Shown here: piece after piece, positions 57,282 to 64,000 of the stretch | Layout of the letters: each line of letters opens with the position of its first letter | How positions within the stretch are numbered: position 1 is the stretch's first letter | NCBI RefSeq assembly: GCF_040954645.1 | Contig: NC_092809.1 | Span: forward strand, 130,189,914 to 130,253,913 | Direction: 5' to 3' | DNA length: 64,000 nt | DNA from: Diabrotica undecimpunctata | Lineage: Eukaryota > Arthropoda > Insecta > Coleoptera > Chrysomelidae | Notes under the pieces: model-generated | Told to the model about the DNA's origin: nothing | Databases searched by the model: none | Seen by the model: the letters and a program-made list of their open reading frames with translations, nothing else | Position numbers and translations under genes: made by a program

Positions 57282-57632
57282 GTAAGGTTAGGGAGTTTTA
57301 TTAAACATTAAATGTTAGCCAAGAATATATGATCCGAAATATTTATACAACGTCTATTTGCCAAAATGTTATAAGTAGTACCAAAAGGCTGATTTGATTA
57401 AATATTCTTTGAATATTATTTTATAATTTTGTTAAATTAGAAAGTTGCAAATTATTTTTACGTGATGGGAGTATCTAGTGCTCTTCAAAGACAAGGGACA
57501 AAGAATATCGTAGTATTAGATTTGCTTCATCAGGTTGATTCATCAGGTTCCTTTCAGAATTGTTCATATTCTCTTGTCCAAAACTAGGAACTACCAAAAT
57601 ATATTAAAAATATTACCTTCTAAATCGAAAGA

Positions 57633-58637
57633 ATGAAACTAGATATAATGATAATGACTGAGACGAAAAAGAAAGGAAACGGTTCCGAAAAAATGGGAGA
57701 AGTCATTCACTGTTGGAGCGGAATAGATAAGAAAGAAAGGGCAAAAGCAGGAATTGCAATTATACTGAAAAAGAAATGGGAACACGCAATCGAAAACTGG
57801 GAACCAATAAACGAAAGAATTGCCAAGCTTAACTTAAAAGTGTACGGAAGACAAATTATCTTACTAGCAGTATACGGTCCAACAGAAGACAGCTCAATTG
57901 CAGAAAAAGAACAATTCATAGAACAACTGCAAGAAGAAATCAAAAAGAGAAAGAAGAACCAAGAAATAATTATTGCCGGTGACCTAAATGGAAGAACAGG
58001 AAGAAAAGAAAACGACAGAACAGTTGGTAGATTTTGAGAAGATATAATGAACGATAACGGGGAGAGATTGATTGAGCTATGCGAAATAAACAACTTAAAG
58101 ATCACAAACGGCTTCTACAAATATAAAGACATACACAAATACACTTGGACACAAGAAACAAGAAAATTGAGGTCTATTATTGATTATGTTATAGTAAACC
58201 ACGAAAGCTCGATAAAAATAAAAGACGTAAGAGTAAAGCGAGGCGCAGAATGCGGCACAGATCACAAACTAGTAATCGCTTGGATGGAATTCCCCTTCAT
58301 ATGGACCCAACAGAAACCGACCCAGGGAGAGTTTGACCAAGTTACGGCTCCGGCTACACCTGTCAATACGTGCTCAACACAAGAAAAGAAATTCAAAATC
58401 AATTTATTAGAAGAAGACTCAATAAAAGACCTATATAAGCGAAGATTGGACCAAAAGCTAGAAGAGTTTCGGTATGAATCATTAGAACAAACATACGAAC
58501 ACATAAAAACCTGCATGAAGACAGCAGCCCTAGAAACTCTTGGAGAAGTGGACCAAAAATACACCCAACAAACTACGAAATTAACTGAAGACACACTAAC
58601 ATGCATAAAAGAGAAAAAAGAACTTCATATAAAATAC
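57633..58637 (+). pseudogene. LINE A endonuclease domain with one nonsense codon
   Basis: Metal-dependent nuclease that nicks target DNA. Visible: LDIMIMTETKKKGNG (ET of motif 2), GIAIILKKKWEHAIENW, LLAVYGPTEDSS, IIIAGDLNGRTGRKENDRTV (GDxN), then TGA at 58035-58037, and in the same frame NDNGERLIELCEINNLKITN, YKYKDIHKYTWTQETRKLRS, IDYVIVNHESS, GAECGTDHKLVIAWMEF (catalytic SDH box written TDH). The frame runs on to LHIKY, where LINE B begins. The element lacks the first 30 or so residues of the domain. Confidence 0.9.
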
Positions 58638-59401
58638 TACTACTACTACTACTACTTGTCGGTTTATAACGTTCTCCGCCGTTTTCCGACTTCCAATCGC
58701 CACTTAGACCGGTTGTTCCATAGATCTTCTTCTATGGCCCTCTATCTCAGTTCTTTATTTATTCCTTCGCTCCAACTTTTTCTCGGTCTACCTCGTTTTT
58801 TCTTTCCTTCTGGTTGCCACTTTAGTATTTCTTTTGGCATTCGTTGTTCGTCCATTCTTTGTAAGTGTCCGAGCCAGATAAGTTGTTTTGTTGTTAGGTC
58901 ATCTGTGATTGTTCGTTTGATTCCCATTATTTCTCTAATGCGTTCGTTGGTAATCCTTTCTCTTCTAGATCTTCCTGCGGCTCTTCTCCAAAAATCCATT
59001 TCCGTCGCTTTCAGCGTTGACAGTGTTCTTTCTTTCAGTGGTCATACCTCACAGCTGTATAAAGTGATACTTTTTACTATAGTCTCATATATCCTCTTTT
59101 TATTTTCTTTGCTGATGGATTGGTCCCATAAAATGGTGTTTAACATTGTGATGGCTTTTCTCCCTGACGTATTTCTCTCTCTTATGGCTTTGTCTAATGT
59201 TCCATCTTGTGAAATAGTGATACCTAGGTATTTGTAGTCACAGCAGTGCTTTATCGTAGTGTTATCGTCTAATATGAGATCTTTTTGTTCTGCTCCAATG
59301 CACAGGTATTCGGTTTTCTTTTTATTTACTTCTAGACCCCATATATCATACTCTTCAATTAATTTTCGTGCCATATAGTTTAAATCGTCATAATCTTGAG
59401 C
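58638..59401 (-). mobile_element. LINE B: antisense LINE inserted in LINE A, with (AGT)n tail
   Basis: Flanked by a perfect 13-bp duplication TCATATAAAATAC (58625-58637 and 59402-59414). On its own strand it ends in (AGT)n, seen here as ACTACTACTACT at 58638-58657. The minus-strand frame 59374-59042 encodes IEEYDIWGLEVNKKKTEYLC and YKYLGITISQDGTLDKAIRE; 58999-58742 encodes MDFWRRAAGRSRRERITNER, QLIWLGHLQRMDEQRMPKEI and GKKKRGRPRKSW. Related to, but not the same as, LINE A. Only the RT thumb and C-terminus are present. Confidence 0.92.
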
Positions 59402-59467
59402 TCATATAAAATACCTGAACACAAAAAACTATGAGGACTTGGAACTATACAGAAAAAAAATAAAGAA

Positions 59468-61228
59468 GTGAAAAGAAAAGTAGCAAATGAAAAAAATGAA
59501 AGATGGGAAAAAACATGCACAGAGATAGAACAGCACATAGGAGGAACGAGAAATTCAGAGTCATGGCGCATCATAAAGTCGCTCCAAAGAAATAAGACAG
59601 AGAAAATCAAGATCGGTCAAATCAAAGAAAACGAATGGCAAGAATACTATAAAAAATTGCTAACCGAAGACCGCCCCGAATTCAAACAATCAGAAATAGA
59701 CGGAATAGAAATCTACACACATGACGAAATCGAATTAAGCCTAGCTGAGGTAAAAAGAACGATCAAAACTTTAAAGAACAAAAAAGCAGAAGGTCCCGGC
59801 GGAATACCAAATGACTTGATAAAAAACGGATCGGAAAAGTTATTCCGTATGATACATAAAATGTTTGAGAGAGCACTGAATGGAGAAGACTTACCGGCAG
59901 AATGGACCCAAGCATATATGACATCAATATACAAGAAAGGAAATAGAAAAAACTGCGAAAACTATCGGGGAATCAGCATTATATCGCCTATAGGCAGACT
60001 GTATGGAAAGACCATAAAGGAAAAATTAAAAATATATATACAAGATAAAATCGGAGAAGACCAGGCAGGTTTCACAGCGGGGAAAGCATGCTTAGATCAC
60101 ATTTACACGGTCGAACAACTAATAGAAAAAAGAATGGCCAAAAATAGATCCGTCCATCTGGCTTTTGTTGATCTTAAGAAGGCATATGACTCAATACCTA
60201 GAACCAAGCTATGGGAAGCAATGGAAGACATCGAAGTTCCACGAAGATTAATAAACGCGGTAAAAGCACTCTACAAGAATAACGAAGTAGCTATCAAAAC
60301 GGGCAATAGAATATGCAGGCCATTTAAGACGACAAAGGGACTACTACAGGGTTGCTCCACATCCCCCACCCTGTTCAAAATATTCCTGGAAAAAACCCTG
60401 AAACCATGGAAAAGAAAGTGCGAAGGAATGGGTATACCAGTAAGGAACGAATATCTATATACGCTAAGTTTTGCCAACGACCAAATAGTGATCGCACAAG
60501 ACGAGGATGACCTCAGTTTTATGATGAGAAAACTGGAGCAGGAATATACAAAGAATGGGATGGAAATAAACCTAAAGAAAACTGAATACCTAACAACGGA
60601 GAATACAGAAATAAAACAGCCGGAAATAGACGAAGGTAAACAAATCAAAGGAACAGACAAGTATAAGTATTTAGGTTTCATAATATCAAACAAAGGAACA
60701 ACGGAGGAAGATATAAAAAATAGACTAGGACAAACAAGAGACTCCATACGAAAATTGAACCCGGTACTATGGGATAAGAACATCAGCATGAAAACAAAGA
60801 AAAAACTATATAATACCATGACAAGAAGTATCCTCACTTATGGGTGTGAAAATTGGACAATAAATAAGAAAACCAAAAACAAAATAAGAGCAACAGAGAT
60901 GGAATTCCTAAGGAGAAGCTGCAGAGTAACAAGAAGAGACAGAATAAATAACATGGAGATTAAGAGGAGAATGGGAATGAACTCCGACATAATAGACTAC
61001 ATCGAACAGAAGAGATTAACATGGTACGGACATGTCAGAAGAGCAGACCAAAATCGGTGGATAAATAGAATAACAGAGTGGAGCCCGATAGGAAGAAGAA
61101 AGAGAGGCAGACCTCGAAGATCTTTCAGAGATGAGGTGGACGAAGCAATGAGTAGAAGAAACCTACAGGAAGGGGACTGGCTAAACAGGAAAAATTGGAG
61201 AAAACGGTTGAGTGAAGGAATACAGTGA
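59468..61228 (+). CDS. LINE A reverse transcriptase ORF, catalytic motif altered
   Basis: 586 codons. RT order: KNKKAEGPGGIPNDLIKNG (motif 1), PAEWTQAYMTSIYKKGNRKN, ENYRGISIISPIGRLYGKTI, DQAGFTAGKACLDHIYTVEQ, HLAFVDLKKAYDSIPRTKLW (motif A, Asp present), GLLQGCSTSPTLFKIFLEKT (motif B), then YTLSFANDQIVIAQDEDD, where relatives have FADDQ. Thumb and end: DKYKYLGFIISNKGTTEEDI, LTWYGHVRRADQNRWINRIT, RRKRGRPRRSFRDEVDEAMS. Upstream frame is lost by a one-base shift in the A run at about 59452-59460. Stop TGA 61226-61228. Long open frame, but the Asp-to-Asn change should abolish polymerisation. Confidence 0.93.
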   Translation: MKRKVANEKNERWEKTCTEIEQHIGGTRNSESWRIIKSLQRNKTEKIKIGQIKENEWQEYYKKLLTEDRPEFKQSEIDGIEIYTHDEIELSLAEVKRTIKTLKNKKAEGPGGIPNDLIKNGSEKLFRMIHKMFERALNGEDLPAEWTQAYMTSIYKKGNRKNCENYRGISIISPIGRLYGKTIKEKLKIYIQDKIGEDQAGFTAGKACLDHIYTVEQLIEKRMAKNRSVHLAFVDLKKAYDSIPRTKLWEAMEDIEVPRRLINAVKALYKNNEVAIKTGNRICRPFKTTKGLLQGCSTSPTLFKIFLEKTLKPWKRKCEGMGIPVRNEYLYTLSFANDQIVIAQDEDDLSFMMRKLEQEYTKNGMEINLKKTEYLTTENTEIKQPEIDEGKQIKGTDKYKYLGFIISNKGTTEEDIKNRLGQTRDSIRKLNPVLWDKNISMKTKKKLYNTMTRSILTYGCENWTINKKTKNKIRATEMEFLRRSCRVTRRDRINNMEIKRRMGMNSDIIDYIEQKRLTWYGHVRRADQNRWINRITEWSPIGRRKRGRPRRSFRDEVDEAMSRRNLQEGDWLNRKNWRKRLSEGIQ

Positions 61229-61267
61229 AAACTGTGGAAATCCTTGTATATATATACCTTCTAAATC

Positions 61268-61600
61268 TATATAAAGAGGTTTTCTTGTTTAAGCTAAATA
61301 TTTTGAAGTAAGTTTGAGATTTTCTATAGATTTTCTTCCTCTTAGAGGACCGCCTCACTACGAAGTTTGACTATCATAATCTCTTTTTTTATTTTTCAAC
61401 TTTCATCAAGGTTATATATCCTGTTACTAGACACAGCTGGTGGATATCTAGAATAAATGGCATATAAATTATCGAAGAACTTGTTGATATTGTGTGGATT
61501 AAATGATGTTAATCTTGATAAACTGCAACCCTCTGGTTGGCGTATACTGAGGTTCCCACGCCCATTTAAAAATGAACGAAATCATTGGAGTTTATTGCTA
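61268..61600 (+). other. Intron 27, unassigned
   Basis: No signature between LINE A and the pogo-like remnant. Confidence 0.45.
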
Positions 61601-61602
61601 TT

Positions 61603-62475
61603 TTATTCTTGATCCAATTCGCTGGAACTGAAATATTTTTTTTTAATCGCCGTATTATATGCTACCTTTCGTGCTTGAATGGTTGTTAATCCGTAGCTCA
61701 CTTTGCTACAAGTTTTGATGAAATCACACAAAGAAATTTCCAGTTTCTCTGAAAACATACGTCGTACAGCATAATTGGGTTCCATTAAATCATTATCTGG
61801 ATTAGTACGTTTTTTGCGACATATCTTTGTAATGTCTAAAATTTTAATATATGTTCAACGGCAACAATTCTCAATGATTTTCCGTCCAAAACATCTTGTA
61901 CGGCACTTGTCATATCATCGGAGCTGAATGTCGCTCGACACCTTGGTTTTTCTTTGCGTACCATGTCTCTAACAAACATAATAAACTTTTATTCTACCTA
62001 TACAACATATTATTATAGCATACATACTTGGTACAAACTTTAAAAGTACACAATGGGACAGTCTTATTGTGTACTATCACCCAGTGTCTCATTGTATACC
62101 AAGTAGCATTGCTGTAATCAAATGCCAATAATCATATTTAGTTTTTGTTTTGAGACACGACTATTGGAGGTTAGACTAATTTAACTGTGGTATTTCACAC
62201 ATATTGATACAAATTAACAATAAATTTCGATAATAAATTAACAAAACTATATAAAAAGTAACTTCTTACCTTAATTAAACAATTTATCACAGTAACGTTC
62301 ACGAGGTCACGAATGAAATGATGGTATTTTGACTGATGCTGTAAAATGACATTTTTGTGATAAATTTGGTTGCAGAATTGAATCTTGGCGGTAAATTTGA
62401 AAATTACTAGATTGTATTATTGTATGCCATGTCTCATTGTGTACCATGTCTTATTGCGTACTACTCTTCATTACA
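61603..62475 (-). mobile_element. Pogo/Tigger-like transposase N-terminus with repeated subterminal words
   Basis: Minus strand from about 61965: an MVRKEKPRCRATFSSDD start, DMTSAVQDVLDGKSLRIVAV (pipsqueak/CENP-B-like HTH), then 61785-61603 MEPNYAVRRMFSEKLEISLC, SKVSYGLTTIQARKVAYN. Frames break near 61830. Upstream, motifs like GTACACAATGAGACATG recur in both orientations at 62048-62103 and 62430-62466, as in pogo-type ends. The catalytic domain is absent. Confidence 0.65.
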
Positions 62476-64000
62476 TTATTCCTGGTGGATGTGGCGTCGT
62501 AGTTGTTTTTTCCAACGTCGATAAAGCGCCCATCCAATGATCATGATGTCGAGAGCTCGAGCACAACAATATACGCTGTTCCTCCTTTATTGTTTCCCGC
62601 CTACTTGATGAAGATTTTTTCTTAGTTTTTCATTATTTTGGTAGTTACCCATCCTAGTGAGGTTCGGCCATGAGCTTAAAGGCTTTTTATTCTGTTGTTT
62701 TGTCTATGTGATGTTGGGTCAGAAGATTCCTCTTTAAACGCAGGATCGTCATGAGATGTTAGTACTAGGGTATGGAGACATCTGAGGCAAGTGTGATGTT
62801 AAAACTTCTTTGTTTTATTCTTTCGGAGACAGATTTAATATATTGCTTAAAGGATACGTTCATTGGTAATACAACTACATTACTCATTATGAAATATTGA
62901 GGTAAGTTTGTCCGTTTGACACCAATAAAGTATAAATGTACCAGTGATTCACTTCAAATGTTAAATGTCTAATTTATATCTAACGAATTGATTGGGTCAC
63001 AGTTTTAGATACATATTTCTGCTGCATTATCAGATTTCAATTAGGTAAGTGGTTGTCGTATGAAATGTGTCGTAAGTGGGTTAATATATAATTTACATAA
63101 CCCATTATTTTATAAGAAGGGAATAACTTGAAATTCATTCTTCTCGATTAGGAAACAAACAACTGAGTGTAGTGATTTAGATTTGTTTTGATGTTTAGAT
63201 TTCCAATACGTAGTTTTCAAAAAATTCTCACATTGTACTATTTATCGATCAGACGAATGAAATTTTTGCGAATTTTGATTCAAAACTGCAGGCATAAGTT
63301 TTTGAGCTTTATTTTAGAACGTTTTTAGAAAATTATAGAACTCAAACCGTCAAACCATCACTACACCGTCTACAAAAAATTTAAGCGCTGTCACTAGGAT
63401 AAACAGCAAAGTCCTCACATGATAATTACAGAAATAAATAGAGTAGATTATCCAGTATTTAGATAATATAGTAAAAAATTATATAAAAAGGAAATACTAA
63501 CAAAAATGATAAACATGTGTTTCTATATTAAAAATAAAATAATAAACTTGTAAAATGAAAAAGACAGTAAAGATTTCATTTCACGTACAAATCGTCTATG
63601 TATCTGTTTATACGTATTTCGCTTTAATAAAGCTCATCAGAACAGTTATTCATAGGCGTTCTCAACGTGAAAATTAGATCTTTCCTGTCTTTAAGGAAGC
63701 AACAATAAAATGGCTTCGAAACGGACGCAATAGCGACATCTGATATTAAATCCGTAAAATAGTTTCGAAACACAATTCAGATAACTGCCTTAATCTGAGC
63801 CTTCTATAAATTGCAAGGCATAGCCAGACGTTGATAAAGATGTTAATAGAGACATGGGGAATCTAAAATTTGCATTCCACGACATGTCTCCTCAACTAAG
63901 CAGAAATCGTTAGCGAATTGGTTTCTTGTACTCATACAGAGTAGATCCGAATAAAATGAAAATGCAAAATAAAATGAAAAAAATAATAAACTTGTTTTTT
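62476..64000 (+). other. Intron 27, rest of window, unassigned
   Basis: AT-rich DNA without exon, transposase or RT motif that I can recognise. The next dynein exon is not here. Confidence 0.45.

Larger units (their letters stand above)
53500..56588 (+). pseudogene. Second piggyBac-like transposase, split by a BEL/Pao element
   Basis: N-terminal frame 53509-53871: acidic head ([18 protein letters not shown]), then [40 protein letters not shown]. It continues in broken frames: [55 protein letters not shown] (first Asp region degraded), [13 protein letters not shown]. Interrupted at 54461-55769. Then [38 protein letters not shown], and a Cys-rich end [20 protein letters not shown] with WICKEHPKE. 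The right terminus is probably CCAGGG/TTAA at 56579-56588. Distinct in sequence from the copy at 3454-5914. Confidence 0.82.
57627..61254 (+). mobile_element. LINE A: RTE-like/craniofacial-type LINE, 5'-truncated, host of a nested LINE
   Basis: Flanked by a perfect 13-bp duplication TACCTTCTAAATC at 57614-57626 and 61255-61267. Contains an APE endonuclease region (57633-58620), a linker, and a reverse transcriptase (59468-61228), interrupted by LINE B at 58638-59401. Ends in CCTTGTATATATA, a short TA-type tail. The exact clade (RTE or a relative) is not resolved. Most complete LINE in the window. Confidence 0.92.

Noticed and set aside
56082..56239. An extra dynein exon between exons 26 and 27
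   Set aside because: The peptide ([15 protein letters not shown]) belongs to the piggyBac C-terminus; exons 26 and 27 already join in phase to give QNGVKMTNE.
57439..57520. Next dynein exon after AAATTAG at 57432-57441
   Set aside because: The sequence that follows does not give the expected MFLNxYE region, and it stops soon in the needed phase.
58047..59237. A single 396-codon gene
   Set aside because: Its first 190 or so codons are the LINE A endonuclease region and the rest is the antisense of LINE B; the join is an insertion boundary with a 13-bp duplication.
60271..60837. 188-codon minus-strand frame
   Set aside because: Exact shadow of the LINE A reverse transcriptase on the plus strand.
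1..64000. tRNA or rRNA genes
   Set aside because: No cloverleaf with box A/B words or rRNA core sequence was noticed by eye; a dedicated covariance-model scan would be decisive.

Overview
The window is AT-rich eukaryotic nuclear DNA, most likely from an insect and plausibly a beetle (inferred from the mix of insect-type transposons, large TE-filled introns and AT content; the species cannot be named). No bacterial, plasmid or organelle features are seen.

The only host gene I can support is one axonemal dynein heavy chain on the + strand. I placed 27 coding exons between 957 and 57281. All have GT-AG borders and compatible phases, and together they give 2051 codons with no stop. They begin just before the AAA2 ATPase module and run through AAA3, AAA4, the coiled-coil stalk with its microtubule-binding tip, AAA5 and most of AAA6. 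The tail, linker and AAA1 lie upstream of the window and the end of the protein lies downstream. The protein is closest to the single-headed inner-arm group DNAH7/DNAH3/DNAH12.

The introns are a layered record of mobile elements. Left part (1-12000): LINE fragments, a piggyBac copy split by a LINE, two mariner-like remnants and a MITE-like hairpin between TA repeats. Intron 5 (12021-18480): a long-inverted-repeat element with a THAP-type finger start, invaded by a Tc1 element, then an antisense LINE. Middle (18700-32400): a CR1/Daphne-like LINE, a PIF/Harbinger miniature element, a six-copy satellite block and simple repeats. Right part (32900-64000): Tc1 remnants, an R1-like LINE with a candidate 12-bp duplication, a second Tc1 element, a Jockey-like LINE, a second piggyBac split by an internally deleted BEL/Pao element, a LINE-in-LINE nest with two perfect 13-bp target-site duplications, and a pogo-like remnant.

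The insertions can be ordered in time because younger elements interrupt older ones and several carry readable target-site duplications. The dynein coding sequence is intact while every transposon gene examined is broken or partial, so selection appears to act only on the exons. I found no convincing new functional system. The least explained items are the THAP-type inverted-repeat element and the two-size satellite array.
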